From assembly GCA_012031975.1 (NCBI GenBank), contig JAAUSA010000001.1, positions 1 to 64,000 on the forward strand: DNA of 64,000 bases, given 5' to 3'. Source of the DNA: Alkalinema sp. RU_4_3 (GTDB lineage Bacteria > Cyanobacteriota > Cyanobacteriia > Leptolyngbyales > Leptolyngbyaceae). A program made the translations under genes and the position numbers. Under the pieces are notes generated by a model. The model searched no databases, was not told the DNA's origin, and saw nothing but the letters and a program-made list of their open reading frames with translations. Positions 29,954-39,413 of this stretch are shown piece by piece; the stretch's first letter is position 1, and the number at the start of each line of letters is the position of its first letter.

Positions 29954-30502
29954 ATGAGTATTGAAAAAATTGTTGAACAGGCCTTACAAGATGGCTATCT
30001 AACCCCGGCGATGGAAGCCGAGGTCGGACGGATTTGCGATACAGCGTCGGAGCTCTCCATTGAGGAGTACATGGCTCTCGATCGCCTCATGGGTGCACTC
30101 CTTACGGGTGAAGTCGTTGCTGTGCCCCGTAAACAGTTCATCAACGTGATGGAGGAGCTGGTCCTGACCGAGGCCATCGCCCGCGTTGCTGAGATTGAAG
30201 CGACCAGCGATCGGACCCTGGATCTGGGGGACATCGCCGCCTACGCCCTCAACCGACTGCCGCCGCTGTATGCCACCACCGAGGAGGGCGCCAACTACCA
30301 GCGCAGCCGAGCCAAGGAAGAGCTGCATGTGCTGATCGCCCAGTGCGTTTCCGAAGCCATCGCCACCAACCTCGATCGCCCCGAGTTCTTCCCCGAACGC
30401 CAGGCCCTGGGCAAGAACAACTCCAAGGAAGAGGTGCTCACCCAGGTCAGCGCCCTCCTGCAAGCCTATGCGCCTGCCTACGAAGCAGGTCACGCTCGCT
30501 AG
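29954..30502 (+). CDS. ComFB family protein (late competence / cyclic-dinucleotide receptor type)
   Basis: The core, about residues 58-150, contains KQFINVMEELVLTEAI, LDLGDIAAYALNRLPPLYATT and a ROxAKEEL-like YQRSRAKEELHVL stretch, which together define the ComFB family. Cyanobacterial ComFB proteins have been reported to bind cyclic dinucleotides and to affect cell size, motility or competence; whether this one does is inference. 182 residues, longer than minimal ComFB because of N-terminal helices (EKIVEQALQDGYLTPAMEAE) resembling those seen in cyanobacterial homologues. Monocistronic, with its own strong terminator. Confidence 0.85.
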   Translation: MSIEKIVEQALQDGYLTPAMEAEVGRICDTASELSIEEYMALDRLMGALLTGEVVAVPRKQFINVMEELVLTEAIARVAEIEATSDRTLDLGDIAAYALNRLPPLYATTEEGANYQRSRAKEELHVLIAQCVSEAIATNLDRPEFFPERQALGKNNSKEEVLTQVSALLQAYAPAYEAGHAR

Positions 30503-30522
30503 GGTTAGCGGTTTAGCCATCC

Positions 30523-30560
30523 AAAACGGACGGGGACTTAAACCTCGTCCGTTTTGTCGT
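30523..30560 (+). terminator. Strong intrinsic terminator after comFB-like gene
   Basis: AAAACGGACGGGG (30523-30535) pairs with CCTCGTCCGTTTT (30543-30555) with one G-T wobble around a 7-base loop; a short T-rich tail follows. It separates the ComFB gene from the ABC ATPase. Confidence 0.8.
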
Positions 30561-30610
30561 TTAAAGCCGTACTACACTGGGGAGAATAAAAATTTACGGC
30601 TGTCTCCTCT

Positions 30611-32242
30611 ATGTCTCAGACGCTCCTTGTCCTTGAGAATCTTCAAGTTGCCTATCCTTCTAGTCCCGATTGGATCGTAGATGGCGTTTCGTTGCAGGTT
30701 GGGGCGGGGGAGCGTCTCGGGTTAGTCGGGGAGTCGGGCTGTGGGAAGTCCACAATAGGACGGGCGATCTTGAAACTCTTGCCGCCGGGGTCCCGGTTGG
30801 GGGGCGATATTCTCCTCGATGGGCAATCGGTGGCCAGGTTAGAGGGCGATCGCCTGCGGAGGTTTCGCGGGGAATCGGTCGCCCTGGTGTTTCAAGATCC
30901 GATGACCAGGTTGAATCCGCTGCTGACGATCTCCCAGCATTGCCTCGAAACGCTTAAGGCCCACGAACCAAACCTGACCAAGGAAGCAGCCCAGCAGCGG
31001 GCTTTAGATTTGTTGGCGGTGATGAAGATTCCCGCCACGCGCTGGAAACAATATCCCCACGAGTTCAGCGGCGGCATGCGCCAGCGGGTGGCCATTGCCC
31101 TGGCCCTGATGCTCAATCCCAAACTGATCGTGGCCGACGAACCCACCACCAGTTTGGACGTGACCGTGGCCGCCCAGATTTTGGACGAGCTGAAACGGCT
31201 TTGCGCCGATCGCGGCATGGGTCTAATCCTGATTTCCCATGACCTGGCCCTGGTGGGGGAATATTGCGATCGGATCGCCGTGATGTACGAAGGCAAACTG
31301 GTGGAGCTGGGCGCAACCCAGGACGTATTCAACCGCCCCCAGCATCCCTACACCCAAGCCCTGGTCAAATCCGCCCTCCACTTCCAAACCGCCGAAGGCC
31401 AAACTCAGGAAAGCCAACCCGAACCGCTCCTGCAAGTCCAGGATCTCAAACAGCACTACGCCCTAGAATCCGGCTGGATCGCCAAGCTCTTCTCCGGGGG
31501 CCAGTCCAACACCATTCGGGCCGTGGATGGCATTAGTTTGGATATCTACCGGGGTGAGACTCTGGGTTTGGTGGGTGAATCGGGCTGTGGGAAAAGTACG
31601 CTGTCTCGGACGATTTTGCAGTTGATCCGACCGACCTCGGGGAAGGTGCTGTTTGAGGGCGAGGATTTGGGGCAATTGAGTCGGGCGGGCATGCAGCGAC
31701 GGCGGCGGGAGATTCAGATGATTTTTCAGGATCCGGCGGCCTGTCTCAATCCGCGTATGACAGTGGGTGAGAGTGTGCTCGATCCGTTATTGATCCATGA
31801 CATGGGCAATGCCCAGACAGGTCGTCCCCTAGTGGAAGCCGTGCTCAATCGCGTGGGCCTTGACCCCAACATCTTCTACGATCGCTATCCCGGACAGCTT
31901 TCCGGGGGACAACAGCAGCGGGTGTCTATTGCCCGCGCCTTGATTACTCGGCCCAAATTGGTGATCTGCGACGAACCCGTCAGTATGCTTGATGCTACGG
32001 TCCGTACCCAGGTGTTGGATTTGATGCAGGAACTGAAGGAGGAATATAGCTTGACTTATTTGTTCATTACCCATGATCTTTGGGTGGCCAAATTTTTCTG
32101 CGATCGGATTGCCGTAATGAATGGCGGAAAAATTACGGAACTAGGGCTGACCGAACAGGTGTTTAAACATCCCAAGGACGACTATACTCGTACCCTGCTG
32201 GAGGCCGCGCCGATGTTGAACGCGATCGATTCAGCCGCATAA
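30611..32242 (+). CDS. Dual-ATPase peptide/nickel-type ABC transporter ATP-binding protein
   Basis: Two fused ABC ATPases of the Dpp/Opp/Yej class that energise an oligopeptide-type importer. First unit: GESGCGKSTIGRA, FSGGMRQRVAIALAL, IVADEPTTSLDVT; second: GESGCGKSTLSRT, LSGGQQQRVSIARAL, VICDEPVSMLDAT. All Walker and signature residues are intact in both. 543 residues, normal for YejF-like fusions. No permease or binding-protein gene is adjacent, so its membrane partners lie elsewhere. Confidence 0.92.
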   Translation: MSQTLLVLENLQVAYPSSPDWIVDGVSLQVGAGERLGLVGESGCGKSTIGRAILKLLPPGSRLGGDILLDGQSVARLEGDRLRRFRGESVALVFQDPMTRLNPLLTISQHCLETLKAHEPNLTKEAAQQRALDLLAVMKIPATRWKQYPHEFSGGMRQRVAIALALMLNPKLIVADEPTTSLDVTVAAQILDELKRLCADRGMGLILISHDLALVGEYCDRIAVMYEGKLVELGATQDVFNRPQHPYTQALVKSALHFQTAEGQTQESQPEPLLQVQDLKQHYALESGWIAKLFSGGQSNTIRAVDGISLDIYRGETLGLVGESGCGKSTLSRTILQLIRPTSGKVLFEGEDLGQLSRAGMQRRRREIQMIFQDPAACLNPRMTVGESVLDPLLIHDMGNAQTGRPLVEAVLNRVGLDPNIFYDRYPGQLSGGQQQRVSIARALITRPKLVICDEPVSMLDATVRTQVLDLMQELKEEYSLTYLFITHDLWVAKFFCDRIAVMNGGKITELGLTEQVFKHPKDDYTRTLLEAAPMLNAIDSAA

Positions 32243-32259
32243 TCTGGACCACTACCCCC

Positions 32260-32287
32260 TTGACGCATACCAAACCCTGTGTACAAT
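32260..32287 (+). promoter_or_regulatory. Putative sigma70-type promoter
   Basis: TTGACG (32260-32265) and TACAAT (32282-32287) with a 16-base spacer, about 67 bases before the muramidase-like gene. Good consensus match at both elements. Confidence 0.55.
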
Positions 32288-32354
32288 CTTGGGCGGGTGA
32301 TTAAGTTTTCTACCGATATCATTATAAAAATCTGTGCATTAGCCCCAAACCCCA

Positions 32355-33062
32355 ATGTCCAAAGACTACCCCCTTGGAAAATTCTTGGTACATTCCACCA
32401 TCATTCTGTGGTTGGTGTTTATCTTGATGAGTCTGCGTGGTCAGAAATTTGTCTGGAACGGTGTGAGCTTTAGTAATGGGACGGCACCCCTGGTGATGAG
32501 TGGCGGTGACCCCTACATTCGCGCCCTGATGCGGACGATTTCGGCCAGTGAATCGAATGTGCCGAATCCATACTCTGTGATGTATGGCGGTGAATATGTC
32601 AGCGATCTGAGTCACCATCCCGATCGCTGCCAGAGTATTTCCGTTGGACCGAATACAGGCCGATGCAGTACGGCGGCGGGCCGCTATCAGTTTCTTTCCA
32701 CCACCTGGGGCGAGAAGGCGAGGATCTATCATCCCCAGCCCGTGCGCTTCATGATGTGGGAGAGCTACAGTTTTGAACCGCAGTATCAGGATGCGGTGGT
32801 CTATGCTTGGCTCGATGACCCGAAGGCTTGGGGTACGGATTTGCGATCGCTGCTCCAGCAGGGCAACCTGGAGGAAGTTCTACAGCATCTTTCCCCGACT
32901 TGGACCAGCCTTGGCTACGGGATTGAAAATAATTCCATGAGCGCTAATCTGCCGACCATCTACCAAAAGATGTTGCAGGAGGAATTGGCGACGGCAGGCA
33001 ATGGGGCGATGCCCGTGAGTCAGCAGTCGGCGCCCCAGGATAATCAGCCTGTGATGAATTAG
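32355..33062 (+). CDS. GH104-like muramidase (lysozyme-fold), membrane-anchored
   Basis: Likely cleaves peptidoglycan glycan strands. A single N-terminal hydrophobic segment (about residues 9-25, HSTIILWLVFILMSL) is a signal anchor. The lysozyme-like domain has ISASESNVPNPYSVMYGG, carrying the expected catalytic Glu, then STAAGRYQFLSTTWGE, and later PQYQDAVVYAWL. This order is that of GH104/phage endolysin-like proteins used by bacteria in wall remodelling. 235 residues. It has its own promoter and overlaps the convergent aldo/keto reductase stop by 4 bases. Confidence 0.82.
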   Translation: MSKDYPLGKFLVHSTIILWLVFILMSLRGQKFVWNGVSFSNGTAPLVMSGGDPYIRALMRTISASESNVPNPYSVMYGGEYVSDLSHHPDRCQSISVGPNTGRCSTAAGRYQFLSTTWGEKARIYHPQPVRFMMWESYSFEPQYQDAVVYAWLDDPKAWGTDLRSLLQQGNLEEVLQHLSPTWTSLGYGIENNSMSANLPTIYQKMLQEELATAGNGAMPVSQQSAPQDNQPVMN

Positions 33063-34243
33063 GTCTGGGAGAGGCGTTTCTTTTGCTCGCCGCCGAGGAG
33101 TTGGTGGGTTTCACCGAGGAGCTGGGGGATTTGGTCGGCGAAGGGACTGTTTTGCAGCAGGGGTTTGAGGGCTGCGGGGTCGAAGGTTTCGGCGCGGGAT
33201 CCGGGGAACCAGTGGCTGGCTTGGCCGCCGAGCAGGTTGTAGCGGGCTTTGCCGTATTCCACCATGTCGTAGGCCAGGGCTAGGTTGCGCAGCCAGAGAA
33301 TCATCGGGATGTTTAATCCATTGGGGGTTTCGTAGGTCGAGGGGAGGCCGGTGCGCCAGTTGTGCCACCAGTGATCGCCGAAGGTTTTGATGCCTTCTTG
33401 GTCGAGTCTATTGAGGATTTCTGGCAGGATTTCGGCGGCGTTTTCGATCAGGTCTAGGGTTTTGAGGTGTTCGTCGAAGTCGCTGGGTTGGGCAGCGCCG
33501 ATGCTGAGGGTGTGGACTTCGGGGTGGCTGAGGCAGAAGAGGTTGTTGAAGACCATGGGGTGGAGGGGGGCGCAGAGGCGTCGGAGTTTCTCTGGAGGTG
33601 TGTGGAGGTGGCCGCCTTTGTCGGAGGGGCTGATGATGAAGACGCCCATGTCGCGCTCTGTGGCAGCTTCGATGGCGGGCCAGTTGAGCTGGTTGATGTA
33701 GTACCAGTGGAGGTTGATGTAGTCGAATTGGTTGGTTTCGACTGTTTTGATGAGGACGTCGGTGGGGCCGTGGGTGGAGAAGCCGACGAAGCGCACCTTG
33801 CCTTGGGCTTGAAGTTTGCGAATCACGTCGAGGAGGCCGCCGGGGGCCATACAGGTGTCGATGTGATCGTTGGTGTTGATGCCGTGGATCGAGAGGAGAT
33901 CTACGTAGTCGAGGTTTAACAGTTTCAGCGATTGCTCGAAGGTTTTGAGGAAGGCTTGGGGGGTGTCTTGGATGGTGACTTTGGTTTGAATGATCAGCTG
34001 GTCCCTGGGCATTAGGGGTAGGATTTTGCCGAGCTGCATTTCGGAGGTGCCATAGGCGCGGGCGGTTTCGATGTGGGTGATGCCGAGGTCGAAGGCGCGG
34101 CGGATGGTGGCTTCGAGGTTTTGTTGATTGGCGGGGGGGATGTCTTGTGCGGGGAGGTCCTGCCAACTGTGCTGGTAGCGCATGCCGCCACAGGTGAAGA
34201 CGGGCATTTGCAGGTTGGTACGACCGAAGCGGCGATAAAGCAT
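33059..34243 (-). CDS. Aldo/keto reductase family protein
   Basis: NAD(P)H-dependent oxidoreductase of the (beta/alpha)8 barrel family; substrate unknown. N-terminal YRRFGRTNLQMPVFTCGG; the catalytic tetrad region reads HIETARAYGTSE (the usual Asp replaced by Glu, Tyr kept), IIQTKV (Lys) and LLSIHGIN (His). 394 residues, longer than minimal family members because of a C-terminal extension with WWHNWRTGLPSTYETPNG shared with cyanobacterial homologues; unlike some long relatives it shows no ferredoxin-type cysteine cluster. Divergent from rseP. Confidence 0.87.
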   Translation of the reverse strand: MLYRRFGRTNLQMPVFTCGGMRYQHSWQDLPAQDIPPANQQNLEATIRRAFDLGITHIETARAYGTSEMQLGKILPLMPRDQLIIQTKVTIQDTPQAFLKTFEQSLKLLNLDYVDLLSIHGINTNDHIDTCMAPGGLLDVIRKLQAQGKVRFVGFSTHGPTDVLIKTVETNQFDYINLHWYYINQLNWPAIEAATERDMGVFIISPSDKGGHLHTPPEKLRRLCAPLHPMVFNNLFCLSHPEVHTLSIGAAQPSDFDEHLKTLDLIENAAEILPEILNRLDQEGIKTFGDHWWHNWRTGLPSTYETPNGLNIPMILWLRNLALAYDMVEYGKARYNLLGGQASHWFPGSRAETFDPAALKPLLQNSPFADQIPQLLGETHQLLGGEQKKRLSQT

Positions 34244-34414
34244 AACTCAAAGATGGGAATGGGAGGTTCTCTGACTCCCATACTACGGGAAAGTTCGGTT
34301 AGCTGGGGGTGCTCCAGTTGTCTGTGGAGGGAAGCAGCCTTTAGAATAGATAGACGGTTCGGCGATAGGCCGCGATCGATGTTTTTTCCCTCTCCCAGTG
34401 AGCCGATTGGTTAT

Positions 34415-35497
34415 ATGCCTGTATTGCAAGTCATTTTGATTTTAGCCCTGCTGATTTTTGTCCATGAGTTGGGACACTTTATGGCGGCTCGGCTACAGGG
34501 GATCTATGCCAATCGTTTTTCCATTGGTTTTGGGCCTGTGGTCTGGAAATATCAAGGTCCCCAGACGGAGTATGCTTTGCGGGCGTTGCCCTTGGGTGGA
34601 TTTGTGGGGTTTCCCGATGATGACCCGGATAGCGATATTCCTCGGAATGACCCGAACCTGCTGCGCAATCGTCCGGTGTTCGATCGCGTCATCGTCATCA
34701 GTGCGGGTGTGATCGCGAACCTGGTGTTTGCTTACCTCGTCCTGTTGACCCAGGTGGGTCTCGTCGGTGTGCCCAGTGGGTTGAGTTACAAGCCGGGCGT
34801 AATAGTGCCAGAGGTGGTGCGTGAGTCGGTGGCGGAGAAGGCTGGGATAAAGAGCGGCGATACGATCCTGGCGATCGATGGCCAAGATTTACCTGCGGCG
34901 GAAGGAACCCGTGCGAATTTGCAGAAGGCGATCGCGGCGAGTCCTGAGAAGGCGGTGAAGTTGAGGATCGATCGAGCTGGGGAAATCCTGGAAATTCCGG
35001 TGACGCCGAAGTTGGAGCAGGTGAATGGTCAGCCGATCGGGCGGATCGGGGTGAATTTGCAGAGCAATGGCGATCCGGTGTTTGAAAAACCCAAGGATGT
35101 GGGGCAGTTGTTGACTGTGGCGGCGCAGCAGTTTGAGATTATTACGATCCGGACGGTTCAGGGGTTTGGAAAACTGATTACGGACTTTGGCACCACAGTG
35201 AAGCAGGTGGGGGGGCCGGTGGCGATCGTTTCGGAGGGGGCGAAGATTGCCAAGAGCGATCCGTCTAATCTGTTTACGTTTGCGGCGTTGATTAGCATCA
35301 ATTTGGCGGTGATTAATATTCTGCCGTTGCCGGCGCTTGATGGAGGGCAGTTGTTGTTTTTGATGTTTGAAGCTTTGCTAGGTAAGCCGTTGCCACAGAA
35401 GCTTCAGGATGGGGTGATGCAGACGGGTTTGGTGATGATGTTGGGGTTGGGGGTGTTTTTGATTATTCGGGATACGGCGAATTTGTTGCCGCGATAG
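34415..35497 (+). CDS. rseP: RIP metalloprotease, site-2 protease family
   Basis: Intramembrane zinc protease that cleaves anti-sigma factors and signal-peptide remnants within the membrane. Zinc motif VHELGHFMA (HExxH) lies in the first helix; a PDZ domain occupies about residues 115-210 (KAGIKSGDTILAIDGQ); the second catalytic motif NILPLPALDGGQLLF supplies the third ligand Asp. 360 residues from MPVLQVILIL at ATG 34415; another in-frame ATG at 34379 adds 12 residues, and the frame is open much further upstream without similarity. Followed by a MITE-like element. Confidence 0.93.
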   Translation: MPVLQVILILALLIFVHELGHFMAARLQGIYANRFSIGFGPVVWKYQGPQTEYALRALPLGGFVGFPDDDPDSDIPRNDPNLLRNRPVFDRVIVISAGVIANLVFAYLVLLTQVGLVGVPSGLSYKPGVIVPEVVRESVAEKAGIKSGDTILAIDGQDLPAAEGTRANLQKAIAASPEKAVKLRIDRAGEILEIPVTPKLEQVNGQPIGRIGVNLQSNGDPVFEKPKDVGQLLTVAAQQFEIITIRTVQGFGKLITDFGTTVKQVGGPVAIVSEGAKIAKSDPSNLFTFAALISINLAVINILPLPALDGGQLLFLMFEALLGKPLPQKLQDGVMQTGLVMMLGLGVFLIIRDTANLLPR

Positions 35498-35508
35498 GGC
35501 TTAACGAT

Positions 35509-35683
35509 GGTTCGGAGTCCTGGAGGGACGGTCCTGTGTAGCCCGCAATTCATTCGCGGGCGTCTAGGCGGTGATGGTGAAGGTTTCAATGGTGGGGTGG
35601 TTTGTAATCAGTCCGTTGGTGGCATAACCCACCCGCGAATGAATTGCGGGCTAACCAAACACCGTCCCTTCAGGACTCCGACC
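35509..35683. mobile_element. MITE-like element with 52-base terminal inverted repeats
   Basis: The left arm 35509-35560 and right arm 35632-35683 are near-perfect inverted copies; both contain GGAGTCCTG, AGGGACGGT and TAGCCCGCAATTCATTCGCG in the same order. About 71 bases separate them. No transposase is encoded, so it would depend on an enzyme in trans. It lies between rseP and nth. A partial copy sits at 13603-13639, which supports a dispersed family. The folded RNA would be a long hairpin. Confidence 0.75.
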
Positions 35684-35740
35684 CTTCGTTTGAGGCTGGA
35701 ATTGGGTAAAGTTGATTGGTGTTTTAGGGTTGGTGATCTT

Positions 35741-36436
35741 ATGCCGAGGGTTTCGTTGATCGCGCAGAAGCAGCGGGGGCTGGAAGTATTGATTCGACTG
35801 AAGCGGTTGTATCCGGGGGCGACCTGCTCCTTGAATTACGAAACGCCGCTGCAATTGATGATCGCGACGATTCTGGCCGCGCAATGCACGGATGAGCGGG
35901 TAAATAAGGTAACGCCAGCATTATTCAAACGCTATCCCGATGCAGAAGCTTTTGCCGGGTCGGACTTGGCTGAATTGGAACAGTTAGTGCATTCGACGGG
36001 GTTTTATCGCAACAAGGCGAAGAATATTCGGGGGGCCTGCCAGATGATTCTGGAGCGGTTTAATGGGGTGGTGCCCAAGACGATGGAGGATTTGACCAGT
36101 CTGCCGGGGGTGGCGCGGAAGACGGCGAATGTGGTGGCGTCCAATGCCTATGGGTTGAATTTGGGGTTTACAGTCGATACCCATGTGACAAGGTTGACGA
36201 ATCGGTTGGGGTTTACCAAGCATCCAGTGGATGCGGTGAAGATCGAGCGCGATCTGATGAAGATTTTCCCGCAGCCGGAATGGGAGAATACTTCGATTCA
36301 TTTGATTTACCATGGCCGGGCGGTTTGTGATGCGAGGAAACCTTTGTGCGATCGATGTGCGTTAGCGGATCTTTGTCCTTCGGCGGATAATCCTGTAGTG
36401 AAAAAAATAGCTGCAAAAAAGAAAGAAAAGAAATAG
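35741..36436 (+). CDS. nth: Endonuclease III
   Basis: Bifunctional DNA glycosylase/AP lyase for oxidised pyrimidines in base excision repair. Helix-hairpin-helix LPGVARKTANVVASNAYG with the catalytic Lys in ARKTA, catalytic Asp in TVDTHVTRLTNRLG, and the iron-sulfur cluster cysteines in CDARKPLCDRCALADLC. ATG 35741 (MPRVSLIAQ) gives 231 residues; the frame stays open into the MITE from 35507, an extension I reject as repeat DNA. The Lys-rich tail is typical. Confidence 0.93.
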   Translation: MPRVSLIAQKQRGLEVLIRLKRLYPGATCSLNYETPLQLMIATILAAQCTDERVNKVTPALFKRYPDAEAFAGSDLAELEQLVHSTGFYRNKAKNIRGACQMILERFNGVVPKTMEDLTSLPGVARKTANVVASNAYGLNLGFTVDTHVTRLTNRLGFTKHPVDAVKIERDLMKIFPQPEWENTSIHLIYHGRAVCDARKPLCDRCALADLCPSADNPVVKKIAAKKKEKK

Positions 36437-36874
36437 AGAAGAGAAGAGAAAAAATATAGAGAAGACAAGGGGAAATTTCTGCTAGCATACTCAATGCTAG
36501 GTTTTGAGACAGCTACCCCGGTTTTTTACATTTACTGGGTATTACAATAATTACCATGAATTAAAAATATTTAATTGCTATTCGCGATATTATTCACTGG
36601 CTGTGGGAAACATAAGATTATCTATATATCGGCACAGGGCCACTTTTATGAATGTGATTGATTCTTGCACCTAAGCATATTTCGATCGCACTTAATTTAA
36701 GGAAGCTACTTAAGCTTTGGTTGCATCTACTTTTCAAAGATCAGTTCGTATTAGCTTGTAGTCAGAAGTCAAGTTTGATAATGCTTGTTTAGTGAAAACT
36801 AGGATTTCACGAAAGAGCATGCTGAGAAAATTAGCTTGACTTTTCCATTTGCATCATCTACCCTCTAGACAAAT
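36437..36874. other. Intergenic region, 438 bases, AT-rich
   Basis: Starts with a purine-rich GAGAAGAGAAGAG stretch right after nth and is AT-rich throughout. It marks the point where base composition drops and HIP1 sites become rare. No gene or RNA identified; a promoter candidate lies at its end. Confidence 0.45.
36836..36864 (+). promoter_or_regulatory. Putative promoter of the NACHT gene
   Basis: TTGACT (36836-36841), 17-base spacer, TACCCT (36859-36864). The ATG at 36875 is only 10 bases beyond, which would give an almost leaderless transcript; the -10 match is modest. Confidence 0.35.
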
Positions 36875-39403
36875 ATGGCAAAACGATCCCTCAAAGCCAG
36901 TGCCCATGGCATTGCTAAGGCAAAACAGATCTTTGAACGCCGGGAGTGGACTCAGGAGTACCTTGCGAGTGCGGTTGGGCTTCAAACAAGGCAGTCAATT
37001 TGGAAGTTCTTCACAGGTCGTCCGATCGAGCGATATCTCTTCATTGATATTTGTTTTCAACTTGATATTGATTGGGAAGAGATTGTTGATCGACCGCAAT
37101 TCGATGCCTCTGAACCGGAATTATTGACGACGCAATTGGCGGTGCCGACTCAAGTGGTGAACGATCCTGCTGCTGCATCTGCTGCTGCTGCTAATTTTGC
37201 TGGTACTTGGCTCACACAGCGAGATGCGATTGTTGCACCACTTCAAGTACGATATCAGTCTGTCTCAGATCTGTTGGATATCTATCAGCCAGTAAATTTT
37301 TCACAACTATTTACTGATATAAAGGTAAACGTCTATCAGCAGTCACGACAATGGCTAGAGAATCAAGAGTTACAGGAGCAACTCAATTATCCTCAGCAAG
37401 CTGATTTTCGGGAAATTCCCTATCAATTCAATCAAGCTGATTATCATGGGAATCAAGACACTAGAGGCTTTGGTCATAGTAACTTCGACGGTTGCAGTAG
37501 CAGTCGTGCAACCATCAATGGCGGTCCTGAGTACAACGTGAATTTATCCCATGCCTTAGAACAGCATCGGCGGATTACCCTATTGGCTAAAGTTGGTGCT
37601 GGTAAGTCATTTTTGCTGCGATCACTAGCAGTGGAATTCAGTGCCCCGGAGCATCATGCAGGTCGATTACCAGTATTCATGACATTACCTCAGCTCGAAG
37701 TTGCCCTAGCGAACTTGGAGAATGGTGATTGTCTCGCAACATGGCTGTTTGCCTCCTGGCCTGATCGGCCCCAGGCATTAACCCAACCGCTGTGGTGCTG
37801 GCTGTTAGAGTCAGGTAAAGTTGTATTACTCCTTGATAGTTTAGATACCGTTAGCCATGCCCAGCGGCCCAGCCTTAATCAAATCATTCAGGGCTTAGCT
37901 AAGGTCTATCCGCACATAGATATCGTTATTGCGAGCCGATTTGGTGTTGCCGATGCGTTTTATCCGGGTTTCTTGCCCATGACGATCGCTGAGTTGACTC
38001 AAACCCAAATCCAGCAAATTTCTCAAAAATGGTTTAGTACATTTGCCGCTGCTACTTCCAGCGAGGTCATATTAAGAGCATTCCTGGAGCAAATTTTTGA
38101 CAAACGGCACCGACGGCTCCACGATTTAGCTCAAACGCCGTTATTCTTACATTTGCTTTGCTTGACATTTTGCGATCGCCAGCAATTGCCCCAGGGTCGA
38201 TCGCGGCTGTATGAATACATACTAGATAGTTTTCTGCAGCATCGGGCAGCAACCTCCAATTTTATATGTAACAGTGATTTACCCGTACTATCGCCAGCAA
38301 ATTTAGTTGAAATCTTCAGTCAGATTGCATTTTCTGAGTTTGCTGCTGGGCGGATGATTTTTGAGAAGTCAACAATCCTATCAACTTTAGCCAGTTATAT
38401 TGCTCAACAGTCATCTCCACCAAGTAATGCGGAGCAACTTTGGCGAGCCAGTAGCTTGATGCTTGATCAATTAATTGTTCGCTACGGACTATTGGTTGAA
38501 GAAGCAAAAGGCCTCTATACATTTTCTCAACCAGTGTTTCAAGAATATCTGAGTGCTCGATATATTGTCATTCATGCCGTTATGCCCTCGAATTCTCGAT
38601 CTCATTCACAGAAAGAGCTGCTGTATCTTGATCATCTAGCAGAACATATCATTGAACCTCGGTGGCATGAAGTCATACTGCTAGTTTTAGAAATGTTACC
38701 GCATCGCATTTGTTTCCTCCAGATGCTGCAAAAACAGCTCAGCAGCTTGATGCTACAAACAGATAGATTGAATCAATGTTTCCATTGGATTGAGCATCAT
38801 GTTCAGACTATATCCCAAGAACTAGAAGATTCACCTGCAATCTATGCCTTGCGTGCTTTTTATTTCGGGACTGTGACAAATTTAGGGCTAGATCTGGCCT
38901 ATGGATTAGATCCAAGGTTAGCTTGGCAATTGCCGACGATGCTGGCACAGGATTTGAATTGTATCCGACTTTTAGGCGATATTGAGACATTTGCTAATAA
39001 TCCAACGACTGAGCAAGGTATTCAAATTATTCTGGCAATTCAAGCAATTGAGCCTAAAATTGATAGTTCGGGCCAGCATCTATCTGCTATCTTGGCTATA
39101 CTATGGCAGAAAATTCAGCAACAAGAATTGGGACTCTGGAGCCAGGCGGACTTACTCAGATGGGTAAATTCTTGCCGATCGGCAATCAGGCAAATCATCG
39201 AAATGCCTGATCTAGGGCAGTGGACATCAGGCGAACTAACCCAATTGGAGCAGTATTATTGGGCAAATATTTTCCTGTTGGAATGCCTGAAAAAAACCGA
39301 TCAAGCTAGCGCTCAGATCAAACCGTCCTTTTATCTCAATTTTCTCAAGTCTCCTAAAGCAGATCAAGTCTACTTAATTGAGCAAGCTGCTTGTATCGCC
39401 TAG
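36875..39403 (+). CDS. NACHT-domain NTPase with N-terminal helix-turn-helix (NLR-like)
   Basis: STAND-class P-loop NTPase. The N-terminal about 75 residues form an HTH-like domain (KQIFERREWTQEYLASAVGL, then TRQSIWKFFTGRPIERYLF) found on cyanobacterial NACHT proteins. NACHT core: LLAKVGAGKSFLLRSL (Walker A, Lys about residue 244), VVLLLDSLD (Walker B, about 316-324), IVIASRFGV (sensor 1), and FSQPVFQEYLSARY (about 553-566). The C-terminal about 270 residues are helical without recognisable LRR or TPR repeats. 842 residues, intact. NACHT proteins are established in anti-phage immunity and programmed cell death; this particular role is inference. A sensor kinase gene starts about 10 bases downstream, suggesting an operon. 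Confidence 0.88.
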   Translation: MAKRSLKASAHGIAKAKQIFERREWTQEYLASAVGLQTRQSIWKFFTGRPIERYLFIDICFQLDIDWEEIVDRPQFDASEPELLTTQLAVPTQVVNDPAAASAAAANFAGTWLTQRDAIVAPLQVRYQSVSDLLDIYQPVNFSQLFTDIKVNVYQQSRQWLENQELQEQLNYPQQADFREIPYQFNQADYHGNQDTRGFGHSNFDGCSSSRATINGGPEYNVNLSHALEQHRRITLLAKVGAGKSFLLRSLAVEFSAPEHHAGRLPVFMTLPQLEVALANLENGDCLATWLFASWPDRPQALTQPLWCWLLESGKVVLLLDSLDTVSHAQRPSLNQIIQGLAKVYPHIDIVIASRFGVADAFYPGFLPMTIAELTQTQIQQISQKWFSTFAAATSSEVILRAFLEQIFDKRHRRLHDLAQTPLFLHLLCLTFCDRQQLPQGRSRLYEYILDSFLQHRAATSNFICNSDLPVLSPANLVEIFSQIAFSEFAAGRMIFEKSTILSTLASYIAQQSSPPSNAEQLWRASSLMLDQLIVRYGLLVEEAKGLYTFSQPVFQEYLSARYIVIHAVMPSNSRSHSQKELLYLDHLAEHIIEPRWHEVILLVLEMLPHRICFLQMLQKQLSSLMLQTDRLNQCFHWIEHHVQTISQELEDSPAIYALRAFYFGTVTNLGLDLAYGLDPRLAWQLPTMLAQDLNCIRLLGDIETFANNPTTEQGIQIILAIQAIEPKIDSSGQHLSAILAILWQKIQQQELGLWSQADLLRWVNSCRSAIRQIIEMPDLGQWTSGELTQLEQYYWANIFLLECLKKTDQASAQIKPSFYLNFLKSPKADQVYLIEQAACIA

Positions 39404-39413
39404 GCAAACTCAC

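Noticed and set aside
33408-34250. 280-residue minus-strand frame inside the aldo/keto reductase gene
   Set aside because: Arg/Pro/His-rich shadow typical of an alternative frame of GC-rich coding DNA.
35507-35740. N-terminal extension of nth
   Set aside because: It is translated MITE repeat DNA; the family begins at 35741.
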